The notes: generated from the sequence alone by a model not told the origin. DNA of 64,000 nt from Streptomyces sp. NBC_00568 (GCF_026341855.1 NZ_JAPENW010000001.1:4207001-4271000); one strand, 5' to 3'. Positions 35,496 to 47,141 are shown, counted from the first letter of the stretch. Program-made: numbers and translations.

Positions 35496-37268
35496 TCACA
35501 ACCCCGCGATCGGGTTCTTCAGCGTGCCGATCAGCTGGAGCGCTCCCGACGGGTCCGTCAGGTCCACCATCTGCCGGTTGTCGCGCAGCTGGAGCCGGTT
35601 GAGGCAGGACAGCGCGAACTCGGGCGCGAACATGTCGTACTGCCGGAACTTGTCGTCGAGTTCGGGAGTCGCCTCCTGGTACGCGCGCACCGACTCGGCG
35701 ACCGTCCGCCAGAAGTCCTCCTCGCCGAGGATGCCCTCGTCCGCCAACTGGGCGGCCAGGAAGCGGAAGAAGCAGTCGAAGACGTCCGTGAAGATGGACA
35801 GCAGCTTCGTGTCCTCGGGGACCTCGACCCGGATCCGCTCGACCGCGGGCGGCAGCACCGCCTGCGGGTCCATGACCGCGATCTCCTCGGCGATGTCCTT
35901 GTAGACCGCCCGCCGCACCGCGCCGTCCTCGAGGACGAGGATGACGTTCTCGCCGTGCGGCATGTAGACGAGGTCGTACGCGTAGAAGCTGTGCAGGAGC
36001 GGGGTGAGGTAGGCGCGCAGATAGTCGCGCAGCCACTCGACCGGCGTCTGCCCCGACCGCTCGATCAGCGCTCCCGCGAACGAGGCGCCCTCGTGGTCGA
36101 CATGGACGAGGGACGCCATCGTCGCCAGGGTCTCGCCGTCCTGGAGCGAGGGGACCGGGCTCTCGCGCCACAGCGCGGCGAGCATCTTGCGGTACGGGGA
36201 GTAGCGGTCGGTGGCCGCCTCGTACTCCAGGTGCCGGTAGCCGACGGCCGCCCGCTCACGGATGATCGACAGACCGGTGGACTTCAGCACCGGGTCGTTC
36301 TCGACGAGCTGGGCCAGCCAGTCGTTGATGGCCGGGGTCGCCTCCATGTACGCGGCGGAAAGACCGCGCATGAAGCCCATGTTGAGGACGCTCAGCGCCG
36401 TCTTCACATAGTGCTTCTCGGGGCTGCTGCTGTTGAAGAACGTCCGGATGGACTGCTGGGCCAGGTACTCGTCGTCGCCCTCGCCGAGACAGACCAGACG
36501 CCGCTCGGCCACCTCGGCGGCGAAGGTCACGGACAGCTTGTTCCACCACTGCCAGGGGTGGACGGGGATGAGCAGGTAGTCCTCGGGGTCGAGGCACTGA
36601 CCGGTCAGCGTCCGGGCGAACCGCTCGACCGTCTCCGCGCCCAGCTCCTCGCGCACGAAGGACTCGTACTCGATGCCGACGCCGGCCGTGAAGGCGGCCC
36701 GCGAGCGGTGCGCGGCCAGCCAGACCAGCCGGACCGGGCTCGCGGTCTCGGGCGCGTAGGCGAGGTACTCGTGCACCCCGAAGCCGAGCCGCCCGTTGTT
36801 GGCGACGAAGCAGGGGTGGCCTTCGGTCATGCCGGTCTCGATGGCCTGGAATCCGGCGCCGGCCAGCTCGCGGACCGGGATCTGCGGTTTGGTCAGTTTG
36901 AAGCAGGTGCCGGAGAGTGTGGAGGAGATCTCCTCCAGGTAGACCGGCAGGACCTCGTCGCTCAGGCCGAGCGACTTCCTCAGCTCGACGAAGAAGTCCA
37001 GCGCGGACAGCGGGAGTTCGTTCCCGTCGCGGTGCCGGGTGATCGACTCGGCGGCCACCTGCCAGTGGTCGAGGGAACGCCGCACGGCGGTGAAGCGGTA
37101 GCGCGTCAGCCCGTCGTCGCCGCGGACCTCGTAGCGGCCGTCCGGCAGGCTCTCCGGGGTGATCAGCCGCTCGTGGGCGAACTCGGCGAGCGCCTTGCGG
37201 ACGAGGAGACGGTTGGCGAGGGCCCAGCGCTCGGGGGAGAGGTGGGCGACGCTGTCGGCGAGGGTCAT
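35496..37268 (-). CDS. desD: Desferrioxamine synthetase (IucA/IucC-type NIS synthetase)
   Basis: 590-aa ATP-dependent synthetase that condenses and cyclises N-hydroxy-N-acyl-cadaverine units into desferrioxamine. Features of NIS synthetases are GHPCFVANNGRLGFG (ATP lid/His region), QQSIRTFFNSSSPEKHYVKTALSV, and MPHGENVILVLEDG near the C-terminal ferric-reductase-like part. It is the last gene of desABCD; its ATG overlaps the desC stop (ATGA). Iron regulation comes from the box before desA. Confidence 0.97.
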   Translation of the reverse strand: MTLADSVAHLSPERWALANRLLVRKALAEFAHERLITPESLPDGRYEVRGDDGLTRYRFTAVRRSLDHWQVAAESITRHRDGNELPLSALDFFVELRKSLGLSDEVLPVYLEEISSTLSGTCFKLTKPQIPVRELAGAGFQAIETGMTEGHPCFVANNGRLGFGVHEYLAYAPETASPVRLVWLAAHRSRAAFTAGVGIEYESFVREELGAETVERFARTLTGQCLDPEDYLLIPVHPWQWWNKLSVTFAAEVAERRLVCLGEGDDEYLAQQSIRTFFNSSSPEKHYVKTALSVLNMGFMRGLSAAYMEATPAINDWLAQLVENDPVLKSTGLSIIRERAAVGYRHLEYEAATDRYSPYRKMLAALWRESPVPSLQDGETLATMASLVHVDHEGASFAGALIERSGQTPVEWLRDYLRAYLTPLLHSFYAYDLVYMPHGENVILVLEDGAVRRAVYKDIAEEIAVMDPQAVLPPAVERIRVEVPEDTKLLSIFTDVFDCFFRFLAAQLADEGILGEEDFWRTVAESVRAYQEATPELDDKFRQYDMFAPEFALSCLNRLQLRDNRQMVDLTDPSGALQLIGTLKNPIAGL

Positions 37269-37822
37269 GCCGCCACCGCCTTCGCGAACTGCTCCCGGGT
37301 GCAGAAGCTCAGCAGCGCCTTCTTCTCCGGCTTCTGGATCTCCCGCTCGGGCACGAAGCCGACGGCCTCGTTGAGGGCGTGCACGGCCGTGTTGCTCACA
37401 TCGGGCTCGACGACCACCCGCTCGGTCGCCGGGTCGGCGAAGAGGTGCTCCATCACCGCGGTGATCACGGCCCGGGTGAAGCCGTGCACGGGGGTGTCGC
37501 TCGGCGCGACCAGGAAGTGCATGCCGACGTCGCCGGGTGCCGGCTCGTACAGGCCGACGAGTTCGACGTACCGGGGGTCGTAGCGCTCCATCAGGAAGAC
37601 GGGCTCACCGTCCAGCAGCCCGAGCAAGGCGTCGTGGTGATCGCTGGCCGCGATGGCCATGTACTCGCGCTCCACGTCGTGCAGTTTCGCCTCCTGCATC
37701 ATCCAGAAGGCGGCCTTGGGGTGCGTCACCCACCCGTGCAGCGTGGGGGCGTCCTCGACGGGGTCGAGGGGGCGGACGGTGAAGGTGCCGATGGCGGTTG
37801 CGGTGGTGGTGGCGGTGGTCAT
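37265..37822 (-). CDS. desC: N-hydroxycadaverine acyltransferase (GNAT)
   Basis: 185-aa acyltransferase of the siderophore IucB/GNAT type, transferring succinyl or acetyl groups to N-hydroxycadaverine. HPKAAFWMMQEAKLHDVEREYM is the characteristic N-terminal segment, and EPDVSNTAVHALNEAVGFVPEREIQKPEKKALL the C-terminal acyl-CoA/His region. The N terminus begins with a Thr/Ala run (MTTATTTATAIG). It overlaps desB and desD by 4 bp on either side. Confidence 0.96.
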   Translation of the reverse strand: MTTATTTATAIGTFTVRPLDPVEDAPTLHGWVTHPKAAFWMMQEAKLHDVEREYMAIAASDHHDALLGLLDGEPVFLMERYDPRYVELVGLYEPAPGDVGMHFLVAPSDTPVHGFTRAVITAVMEHLFADPATERVVVEPDVSNTAVHALNEAVGFVPEREIQKPEKKALLSFCTREQFAKAVAA

Positions 37823-39096
37823 ACGGCGAACTCCTGGAACGCGATGGTCTTCTCGACCGGGTAGTACTCGGTGCCGAGCAGCTCGCGGATGATGTACGCG
37901 TTGCGGTACGGGCCCATGCCGAGGTCCGGCGAGGTGATCGAGTGGGTGTGGACGCCCGCGTTCTGCAGGAAGATCCCGTGCCCGGTGGTGTCGATGGCGT
38001 AGTTGCGGGCCACGTCGAAGTTGCCCTGGTCGTCGTAGCGCAGCCGGTCGCGGACCGGTGCGAGGAACTCGGGCTCGGCGTACCGGTAGCCGGTCGCCAG
38101 GATCAGGCCCGCCGAGCTCAGCTCGTAGTCCTTGCCCTGCTCCTGCTGGCGGAGGCCGAGGGTGTAGGTGTCCCCCTCGTGGCGCACCGATTCCAGCGAG
38201 GAGTTGGTGAGGAGCCGGGCGGGGACCGGGCCGCCGAGGTTCTTCTGGTAGAGCAGGTCGAAGATCTCGTTGATCAGATCGCCGTCGATGCCCTTGAACA
38301 GGCCCTTCTGCTCCGACTGGAGGCGGTAGCGGGTCTGTTCGGGCAGCGCGTGGAAGTAGTCGATGTACTCCGGGGAGGTCATCTCCAGAGTCAGCTTGGT
38401 GTATTCGAGCGGGAAGAAGCGCGGCGAGCGGGTCACCCAGTTCAGCCGGTAGCCGTGGACGTCGATCTCGCTCAGCAGGTCGTAGAAGATCTCCGCGGCG
38501 GACTGGCCGCTGCCGACCAGCGTGATCGACTCCTTGGCCTGCAGCTCCTGCTTGTGCTGCATGTAGCGGGAGTTGTGGATGAAGTCGCCGCCGAGGTCCG
38601 CGCAGGCGTCCGGGATGTGGGGCGAGGTGCCGGTGCCGAGGACCAGGTGCCGGGCGCGGAACAACTCGCCGGCCTCCGTCCGCACGACGTACACCTCGTC
38701 CTCGTACGTCACCCGCGCGACCGTCGTGCCGAAGCGCACGCTGCTCAGCTTGTCCGCGGCCCAGCGGCAGTAGTCGTCGTACTCGACCCGCAGCGGGTAG
38801 AAGTTCTCGCGGATGTAGAACGAGTAGAGCCGGCCGGATTCCTTCAGGTAGTTGAGGAAGGAGTACGGGGACGTCGGGTCGGCGAGGGTGACCAGGTCCG
38901 ACATGAACGGGGTCTGGAGGTGCGCGCCCTCCAGGAACATTCCGGAGTGCCACTCGAAGTGCGGCTTCGTCTCCAGGAACACGCCGTCCAGTTCGGCGAT
39001 CGGCTCGGTCAGGCAGGCGAGGCCGAGGTTGAAGGGCCCGAGCCCGATCCCCACGAAGTCGTAGGTCTTGTTCGTGGATTCAGCAAGCGCGGTCAA
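37819..39096 (-). CDS. desB: Cadaverine N-monooxygenase (lysine/ornithine N-hydroxylase family)
   Basis: 425-aa FAD- and NADPH-dependent enzyme that N-hydroxylates cadaverine. FVGIGLGPFNLGLACL is the FAD Rossmann motif, TLVGSGQSAAEIFYDLL the NADPH motif and LILATGYRYAEPEFL the family ATGY motif. The apparent start is TTG at 39096, lying 17 bp inside desA; the FAD motif begins ~14 residues later, so no shorter start is likely. It is translationally linked to desA and overlaps desC by 4 bp. Confidence 0.96.
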   Translation of the reverse strand: MTALAESTNKTYDFVGIGLGPFNLGLACLTEPIAELDGVFLETKPHFEWHSGMFLEGAHLQTPFMSDLVTLADPTSPYSFLNYLKESGRLYSFYIRENFYPLRVEYDDYCRWAADKLSSVRFGTTVARVTYEDEVYVVRTEAGELFRARHLVLGTGTSPHIPDACADLGGDFIHNSRYMQHKQELQAKESITLVGSGQSAAEIFYDLLSEIDVHGYRLNWVTRSPRFFPLEYTKLTLEMTSPEYIDYFHALPEQTRYRLQSEQKGLFKGIDGDLINEIFDLLYQKNLGGPVPARLLTNSSLESVRHEGDTYTLGLRQQEQGKDYELSSAGLILATGYRYAEPEFLAPVRDRLRYDDQGNFDVARNYAIDTTGHGIFLQNAGVHTHSITSPDLGMGPYRNAYIIRELLGTEYYPVEKTIAFQEFAV

Positions 39097-40522
39097 GGGA
39101 CTCTCCCAGGTACTGCTCGGCGTGGCCGGCGATCAGGTCGAGGACGGCGGCGATGTCGTCCGTCGTGGTCTCGGGGTTGAGCAACGTGAACTTCAGGTAG
39201 TGGCGTCCGTTGACCTTGGTGCCCGCGACGACGGCGTCACCGGAGGCGAACAGGGCCTTGCGGGCGTACAGGTTGGCGCGGTCGATCTCGGCCGGGTCGG
39301 TGACGGCGGCCGGGATGTGGCGGAAGACGAGGGTGGAGAGCGAGGGCTGCACGACGACGTCGAAGCGCGGGTCGGCGGCGAGCAGTTTCCAGCCTTCCGC
39401 GGCCAGGTCGCAGACCTCGTCGAAGAGTTCACCGATGCCGTCGGCGCCCATCACGCGCAGCGTCATCCACAGCTTCAGCGCGTCGAAGCGCCGGGTGGTC
39501 TGGAGGGACTTGTCGACCTGGTTGGGGATGCGCTCCTCGACCATGCGGCGCGGGTTGAGGTACTCCGCGTGGTAGGTGGCGTGGCGCAGTGTCGAGGCGT
39601 CCCGGACCAGCAGGGCCGAGGAACTCACGGGCTGGAAGAAGGACTTGTGGTAGTCGACCGTGACGGAGTCGGCCCGCTCGATACCGTCGATGCGGTTCCG
39701 GTTCTTCAGTGAGGTGAGCAGTCCGCAGCCGTAGGCCGCGTCCACGTGCATCCAGGCGCCGAACTGGGAGCACAGTTCCGCGATCTCGGGCAGCGGGTCG
39801 ATGGAGCCGAAGTCGGTGGTGCCCGCGGTGGCGACGACGGCCATGGGGACGAGGCCGTCCTGCTCGCAGCGCTCCAGCTCACGGGCGAGGGCGACGGTCT
39901 GCAGGCGCTTGTCGTGGTCGACGGGGATCGAGACGACAGCGTCGGCGCTCAGGCCGAGGAGTTTGGCCGACTTCTTGACGCTGAAGTGGCTGACCTCGGA
40001 GGCGAAGATGCGCAGGTCGGCCAGGTCGTCGGTCTTGGCCTCCTCGCGTGCCAGCAGCAGCGCCTGGAGGTTGGACTGGCTGCCGCCGCTGGTGAACACG
40101 CCGTCGGCGGAGGGCCCGAAGCCGATGCGCTCGTTCGTCCAGTCGATGAGCTTGCGCTCGATCAGGGTGCCGCCGGCCGACTGGTCCCAGGTGTCCAGGG
40201 AGGAGTTGACGGCGGAGAGGACGGCCTCGCCGAGCACGGCCGGGATGACGACCGGGCAGTTGAGGTGGGCGAGGTAGCGCGGGTGGTGGAAGTAGATCGC
40301 GTCCCGGAGGTAGACCTCTTCCAGCTCGTCGAGGACGGCCGTGGTGTCGTGCAGGGGCTGGTCGAGGTCGATGCCGTCGATGCGGGGGGCGAGGTCGTCG
40401 ACCGTGACACCCGTGAACGGGCGGTCGGTGGTGGCGAGTTTGGCAGCCACCCGCTCGACGCCTTCGATCACGGAGCGGCGGTACCGGTCCGCGGTGGTGT
40501 CGTTGAGCAGGTGCGAGCGCAT
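39080..40522 (-). CDS. desA: Lysine decarboxylase of desferrioxamine synthesis (PLP, group II)
   Basis: 480-aa PLP enzyme converting lysine to cadaverine, the committed precursor. Lys293 in VDYHKSFFQP forms the Schiff base; HVDAAYGCGLL holds the Asp contacting the pyridine nitrogen; TSGGSQSNLQALL is the phosphate-binding region. GGAGG precedes the ATG at 40522. First gene of desABCD, with an iron box 69 bp upstream. It is repressed by DmdR1 when iron is sufficient in characterised Streptomyces. Confidence 0.97.
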   Translation of the reverse strand: MRSHLLNDTTADRYRRSVIEGVERVAAKLATTDRPFTGVTVDDLAPRIDGIDLDQPLHDTTAVLDELEEVYLRDAIYFHHPRYLAHLNCPVVIPAVLGEAVLSAVNSSLDTWDQSAGGTLIERKLIDWTNERIGFGPSADGVFTSGGSQSNLQALLLAREEAKTDDLADLRIFASEVSHFSVKKSAKLLGLSADAVVSIPVDHDKRLQTVALARELERCEQDGLVPMAVVATAGTTDFGSIDPLPEIAELCSQFGAWMHVDAAYGCGLLTSLKNRNRIDGIERADSVTVDYHKSFFQPVSSSALLVRDASTLRHATYHAEYLNPRRMVEERIPNQVDKSLQTTRRFDALKLWMTLRVMGADGIGELFDEVCDLAAEGWKLLAADPRFDVVVQPSLSTLVFRHIPAAVTDPAEIDRANLYARKALFASGDAVVAGTKVNGRHYLKFTLLNPETTTDDIAAVLDLIAGHAEQYLGESLDRAC

Positions 40523-40590
40523 GTGGGGGTCCTCCGTGCGGGGGAGAGTCCGAGCGGGACAGGAGAAAGGGCGGAGTCGCGAGGTTCGAC

Positions 40591-40609
40591 TTAGGTTAGC
40601 CTAACCTAA
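40591..40609. promoter_or_regulatory. Iron box (DmdR/IdeR-type) upstream of desA
   Basis: TTAGGTTAGCCTAACCTAA agrees with the 19-bp DmdR1 consensus TTAGGTTAGGCTAACCTAA at all but the central base, and outer C/G extend the symmetry to 21 bp. It is the operator of desABCD. Confidence 0.97.
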
Positions 40610-40695
40610 GTGGATCACGCGTTCCGCCCTGCCCCCGCCTTTCGTGACGTACGCCTCGTTCCGGAGTGCCGGAGGGCGTGCGCCGGTCCCGCGAA

Positions 40696-41553
40696 CTACT
40701 CGCCCCGCTCCCGCAGTTGCTCCTCGCTCAGCCCCTGCCGCCAGTAGCCCACGAAGGTGACCCGCCTGCGGTCGATGCCGCGCTCGCGCACGAGGTGGCG
40801 GCGCAGTTCCTTCACGCAGCCGGACTCGCCCGCGATCCAGGCGTACGGGGCCTCGGCGGGCGGGAGTTGAGCGGCCCGCAGGGCGTCGAGCGCCAGTGGG
40901 GCGCTCCCGGTGCCGTGTTCGTCCCGTACGAGCCAGGTGATCTCGGCGTCGGCCGAGGTCGCCAGATCCAGGATGTCGCCGGGGTGATGGACCTCCAGCC
41001 AGGCCCGGACGCGCAGGCCCGCCGGGAGCGATTCGAGGATCGCGGAGACCGCCGGGACGGCCGTCTCGTCGCCCCACAGGACGACGAGGTCGGTGTCCGC
41101 GGGCGGCCGGAAGCGGATGGCCCGGTTGTCCTCGACGGCCGGGCCGAGCAGCACGACACGGTCCCCGGCCCGCGCTCCGGACGCCCAGCGCGAGGCGGGC
41201 CCCGCGGGGGCGGCCGCGCCCGGCTCCATGCCGTGCAGCGCGAAGTCGATGTCGATCTCGTCGGGCTCGCGGCGCAGCGCGCGCAGGGTGTACGAGCGCA
41301 TCACCGCCCGTACGTCGTCGGGCAGTTCACGCCAGCCCTGCCACCAGCCGTCGCCGAGTTCGACCGGTACGGCCGGCTCGCTCTGGCCGGGGTGCGGCAG
41401 GAAGAGGGACAGGGACTGGTCGCGCCCGTCGGAGTGGAACGCGCGCAGATCGGACCCCGCGAAGGTCACCCGGACCAGAGACGGACCGAGCCGCCTCGTC
41501 CGTACGACCCGGAGGGAGAAGAAACGGAACGGGGCGGCTACGGCCGTCGTCAT
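40696..41553 (-). CDS. desF: Siderophore-interacting FAD protein (ferric-siderophore reductase type)
   Basis: 285-aa flavoprotein of the ViuB/SIP family. RSYTLR is the FAD-binding R-x-Y-T/S motif. WGDETAVPAVSAILESL and WIAGESGCVKELRRHLV are the NAD(P)H-side motifs, and the C terminus FVGYWRQGL is typical. It is expected to reduce imported ferrioxamine and release iron in the cytoplasm. It follows desE by 41 bp on the same strand, with AGGAGC before its ATG, forming a desEF unit. Confidence 0.94.
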   Translation of the reverse strand: MTTAVAAPFRFFSLRVVRTRRLGPSLVRVTFAGSDLRAFHSDGRDQSLSLFLPHPGQSEPAVPVELGDGWWQGWRELPDDVRAVMRSYTLRALRREPDEIDIDFALHGMEPGAAAPAGPASRWASGARAGDRVVLLGPAVEDNRAIRFRPPADTDLVVLWGDETAVPAVSAILESLPAGLRVRAWLEVHHPGDILDLATSADAEITWLVRDEHGTGSAPLALDALRAAQLPPAEAPYAWIAGESGCVKELRRHLVRERGIDRRRVTFVGYWRQGLSEEQLRERGE

Positions 41554-41594
41554 AAGTGCTCCTGAGTCATCGTCAGGCGGTCACGGAGGGGGTG

Positions 41595-42644
41595 TCAGGC
41601 GACCTTCTTCGCGTTCTCGATGGCCTCGGCGAGGTTGTCGAGGATCGGGGTGCACTTGTCGTACGACAGGATCGGCTCGGGCGTCCGGGCGATGACCTGG
41701 CCGGCCTTGACGGCGGGCAGCTTCTTCCAGGTGGCCTCGGTGATGTCGGCCGGCTGGATGGTCGAGGTGCGGTCGTCCATGATGATGACGTCGGCCGCGT
41801 ACTTGTCGACGTTCTCCCAGCTCAGGTTCTCGAACCAGCCACCGCTGGCCTTCAGGGCCTTGGCGGAGGGCTCGACGATGTTCACGCCGAGCGCCTTGAA
41901 GTACTCCAGGTCGATGGAGAAGTTGGAGCCGGAGACGTAGAAGATGTCCTGGCTCGCGCTGCCGGCGAGGACCTTGATCTCCGGGCGGGCCTTGGCGGCC
42001 TTGCGCAGCCGCTCGGCGGCCGTCTCGAACTTCTTCTTCGCCTCGACGATCTTCGCGGACTTCACGTCGGCGCCGAGGGACTCGGCCAGTTCGAGCATCC
42101 GCTGCAGGGGCTTGGGCATCTGGATGTCGAAGACGGAGACGCCGACGCTCGGGGCCAGCTTGAGGATCTTGTCCTTGGACTCCTCGGGGACGTACCAGAG
42201 GGTGCCCGCGTTGTCGAACATCGTCGAGACCAGGACGTCGGGCGCGAGACCCGCGTACTTCTCGATGTTGAACTGGCCCCACTCGTTGCCGAGGATCGTC
42301 AGCTTGCTGATGTCCATGTCGCCGGCCTGGACATCGGCCTTGCCGTCCTTGGTCCTGGTCGGGCCGAACACGCCCTTGACCTCGATGCCGTAGTCGAACA
42401 GCGCGGCGGCGACACCGGTGAAGGCGACGATGTTCGCCGGGGCCTTGTCCAGCTTCACCGTCGTGCCGCGGTCGTCCTTGAACGTCCACGGGCCGGACTT
42501 CTCGGCGGCCTTCGTCGAGTCCGAGCCACCGTTTTTCGAGGCGTCCTCGTCGCCGCAGGCGGCGAGGACGGCACCGAGGCCGAGGGCGCCGCCCGCGGCG
42601 AGGATGCCGCGACGGGTGAGGTGAGTGGCACGGGCGTTGGGCAT
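41595..42644 (-). CDS. desE: Ferrioxamine-binding lipoprotein
   Basis: 349-aa solute-binding protein for ferric hydroxamates. THLTRRGILAAGGALGLGAVLAAC combines a twin-arginine type n-region with a lipobox (Cys30), so it is a lipid-anchored receptor, perhaps Tat-exported. The mature part is a two-lobed class III binding protein (NIVAFTGVAAALFDYGIEVKG, VDKYAADVIIMDDRTS). The cognate permease is not in this window. An iron box lies 55 bp upstream. Confidence 0.96.
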   Translation of the reverse strand: MPNARATHLTRRGILAAGGALGLGAVLAACGDEDASKNGGSDSTKAAEKSGPWTFKDDRGTTVKLDKAPANIVAFTGVAAALFDYGIEVKGVFGPTRTKDGKADVQAGDMDISKLTILGNEWGQFNIEKYAGLAPDVLVSTMFDNAGTLWYVPEESKDKILKLAPSVGVSVFDIQMPKPLQRMLELAESLGADVKSAKIVEAKKKFETAAERLRKAAKARPEIKVLAGSASQDIFYVSGSNFSIDLEYFKALGVNIVEPSAKALKASGGWFENLSWENVDKYAADVIIMDDRTSTIQPADITEATWKKLPAVKAGQVIARTPEPILSYDKCTPILDNLAEAIENAKKVA

Positions 42645-42698
42645 GAGTGTGGCTGCTTTCGGCACGGGGCGGGGAGCGCCCGCCGGACAAGTTCGAAG

Positions 42699-42717
42699 GT
42701 AGGTTAGCCTAACCTCA
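42699..42717. promoter_or_regulatory. Iron box upstream of desE
   Basis: GTAGGTTAGCCTAACCTCA has 16 of 19 consensus bases; its core AGGTTAGCCTAACCT is identical to the desA box. It should co-regulate desEF with desABCD. Confidence 0.92.
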
Positions 42718-42999
42718 TCACTTGTCCAGTGGGTGGGGGTGCACCGTGATCGAAATCGCGGACCGCCTCTGGTCTGCGGAGATGCGCCGACGCCGCGGTT
42801 CCCGGCTCGGATCCGGAACTGCTGCACCTCAACTCACAAGCCCCTGCTGACCAGTTCGGCGAGGCGACGGCCGGTCGGGCCTCGCCCCCGGTGATCGCCC
42901 GGCGGCCCTCGGTCCGGCTGCCGACGGTCTCGCGGATTCCGGCGCGGCATCTGTCGACGGATGCCAGGGACCTCGGGTGGGAGTGGCGTGCCGGACGCG

Positions 43000-43039
43000 C
43001 CGCGGCCACCACCGGGCGGGTGCCCGGCGGTGGCCGCGG
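43000..43039 (-). terminator. Hairpin terminator of the accD-accC-hmgL-acdH operon
   Basis: CCGCGGCCACC (43000-43010) pairs with GGTGGCCGCGG (43029-43039). An inner CCGGGC/GCCCGG continues the stem past one mismatch, giving 17 pairs with a 4-nt loop, 22 bp after the acdH stop. Confidence 0.85.
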
Positions 43040-43061
43040 TGTTCCGGCTCAGCCCGAAGGG

Positions 43062-44228
43062 TCAGCCCGTGAGCCCCAACTCCCGGGCGATCAGCATCCG
43101 CTGGACCTCGCTCGTGCCCTCGCCGATCTCCAGGATCTTGGAGTCACGCCACATACGGGCGACCGGGTACTCGTTCATGAAGCCGTAGCCGCCGTGGACC
43201 TGGGTGGCGTCACGGGCGTTGTCGACGGCGATCGTGGAGGAGTAGAGCTTGGCGATGGCCGCCTCCTTCTTGAAGGGCTCGCCCGCCACGAGACGGGACG
43301 CGGCGTCGCGCCAGCCGACGCGGGCCATGTGGGCCTTCATCTCCATGTCGGCGATCTTGAACTGGATCGCCTGGTTGGCGCCGATCGGACGCCCGAACGC
43401 GTGCCGCTCCTTGGCGTACTTGACCGACTCGTCGACACAGCCCTGCGCGAGCCCGGTGGCCAGCGCGGCGATGGCGATGCGGCCCTCGTCCAGGATGCGC
43501 AGGAACTGCGCGTAGCCGCGGCCCTCCTCGCCGAGCAGGTTGGCCGCCGGGACGCGCACGTCCGAGAAGGACAGCTCACGGGTGTCGGAGGCGTTCCAGC
43601 CGACCTTCGAGTACGGGGCGGCGACCGTGAAGCCCGGGGTGCCCGAGGGGACGATGATCGCGGAGATCAGCGGCTTGCCGTCGGGCTTGCGGCCGGTGAC
43701 CGCGGTGACCGTCACCAGACCGGTGATGTCCGTGCCGGAGTTGGTGATGAAGCACTTGCTGCCGTTGATGACCCACTCGTTCGTCTCGGGGTCGAGGCGG
43801 GCCGTCGTACGGGTCGCCCCGGCGTCCGAGCCGCCGTCCGGCTCGGTCAGGCCGAAGGCGCCGAGGATCTCGCCGGAACACAGCCGCGGCAGCCACTCCG
43901 CCTTCTGGGCGTCGGTGCCGAAGAGATGGATCGGCATGGCGCCCAGCGAGACGCCCGCCTCCAGGGTGATGGCCACGGAGGAGTCGACCCGGGCCAGCTC
44001 CTCCAGGGCGATGCCGAGGGCGAGATAGTCGCCGCCCATGCCGCCGTACTCCTCGGAGAACGGCAGCCCGAACAGGCCCATGCGGCCCATCTCCCGCACG
44101 ATCTCGTACGGGAATTCGTGCCGCTCGTAGAAGTCGCCGATCTTCGGCGCCACGACGTCATGGGCGAACGCCTCCACCGTACGGCGGAGTTCTTCGAGTT
44201 CGGGGGAGAGGCGGTGGTCCAGGGACAT
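43062..44228 (-). CDS. acdH: Acyl-CoA dehydrogenase (short/branched chain)
   Basis: 388-aa FAD enzyme introducing a 2,3-double bond into acyl-CoA. Signatures are LTEPDGGSDAGA, RIAIAALATGLAQG and VHGGYGFMNEYPVARMWRD. Glu370 in IGEGTSEVQ occupies the catalytic-base position of short-chain enzymes. The ATG at 44228 has GGAG 9 nt upstream. It is the last gene of an operon with HMG-CoA lyase and a biotin carboxylase, so a leucine/valine-derived acyl-CoA is the likely substrate. The locus corresponds, from memory, to acdH of S. coelicolor, implicated in branched-chain amino acid catabolism. Confidence 0.93.
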   Translation of the reverse strand: MSLDHRLSPELEELRRTVEAFAHDVVAPKIGDFYERHEFPYEIVREMGRMGLFGLPFSEEYGGMGGDYLALGIALEELARVDSSVAITLEAGVSLGAMPIHLFGTDAQKAEWLPRLCSGEILGAFGLTEPDGGSDAGATRTTARLDPETNEWVINGSKCFITNSGTDITGLVTVTAVTGRKPDGKPLISAIIVPSGTPGFTVAAPYSKVGWNASDTRELSFSDVRVPAANLLGEEGRGYAQFLRILDEGRIAIAALATGLAQGCVDESVKYAKERHAFGRPIGANQAIQFKIADMEMKAHMARVGWRDAASRLVAGEPFKKEAAIAKLYSSTIAVDNARDATQVHGGYGFMNEYPVARMWRDSKILEIGEGTSEVQRMLIARELGLTG

Positions 44229-44233
44229 GCGGA

Positions 44234-45204
44234 TCACTCCTGGTGGGACTGAGTCGTTTTACCGAGTGCTTTGACGGTGCGGGACGGGCTGGGTCGGCCC
44301 AGTTGTCCGGCCATCCACACGCTTGTGGCGGTGAGGCGGCCGAGGTCGACCCCGGTGTCGATACCGAGGCCCTGGAGCATCCATACGAGGTCTTCCGTGG
44401 CGAGGTTGCCGGTCGCGGACTTCGCGTACGGGCAGCCGCCGAGGCCGCCCGCGGAGGCGTCGACGGTGCTGACGCCGTGCTGGAGGGCGGCCAGGGTGTT
44501 GGAGAGCGCCTGGCCGTAGGTGTCGTGGAAGTGCACGCCGAGCGCGCTGGTGGGCAGGCCCTCCTCGTTCAGCTCGGCGAGCAGGGCCTGCACATGGCCC
44601 GGTGTCGCCACGCCGATCGTGTCGCCGAGGCTCAGCTCGTCACAGCCCATGTCCATCAGCGCCTTGCAGACGCGGACGACCTGATGGACCGGGACCGGAC
44701 CCTCCCAGGGGTCTCCGAAGCACATCGAGATGTAGCCGCGGACCGTGAGGTTCGCGGCCTTGGCGCGGTTCACCACCGGGTCGAACATGGCGAGCGACTC
44801 GTCGACCGTCCGGTTGAGATTGGCCTTGGCGAAGGACTCCGTCGCGCTGGCGAAGACGGCCACGTGCCGGGCGCCGAGCGTCAGCGCCCGCTCCAGTCCG
44901 CGTTCGTTCGGGACCAGTACCGGGAGCGCCACCGGCAGATCGGCCACCTGCGGGAACAGCTGCTCCGCGTCGGCCAGTTGGGGAACCCACTTGGGGTGGA
45001 CGAAGCTGGTCGCCTCGATCGTGGTCAGCCCCGAGTCCGCGAGGCGCCGGATGAACTCCGCCTTGACCTCGGTCGGAACGGTCCCCTTCTCGTTCTGCAG
45101 CCCGTCACGCGCGCCGACCTCGTAGATCCGCACCCGGGCGGGCAGGTTCTGAACCGGTACAGCCTGGGCCGGTACGGCCATCGGCAGGCCGAGTTCGGAC
45201 GTGC

Positions 45205-45208
<4 letters not shown>
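44234..45208 (-). CDS. hmgL: Hydroxymethylglutaryl-CoA lyase
   Basis: 324-aa TIM-barrel lyase splitting HMG-CoA to acetyl-CoA and acetoacetate, the last step of leucine breakdown. VGARDGLQNE holds the metal ligand Asp and catalytic Arg; VHFHDTYGQAL contributes the His-x-His metal site; GGLGGCPYAKSATGN carries the catalytic Cys. The start overlaps the accC stop by 4 bp (ATGA) and the gene ends 5 bp before acdH, so it is coupled to both. Confidence 0.96.
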
Positions 45209-47133
<1,925 letters not shown>

Positions 47134-47141
47134 GGGTCCCC

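Larger units (their letters stand above)
42645..43061. other. Gene-free region between desE and acdH
   Basis: 417 bp. Next to desE is its promoter with an iron box (42699-42717). The middle has no convincing coding features. The right end carries the hairpin terminator of the leucine-degradation operon (43000-43039). Confidence 0.7.
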
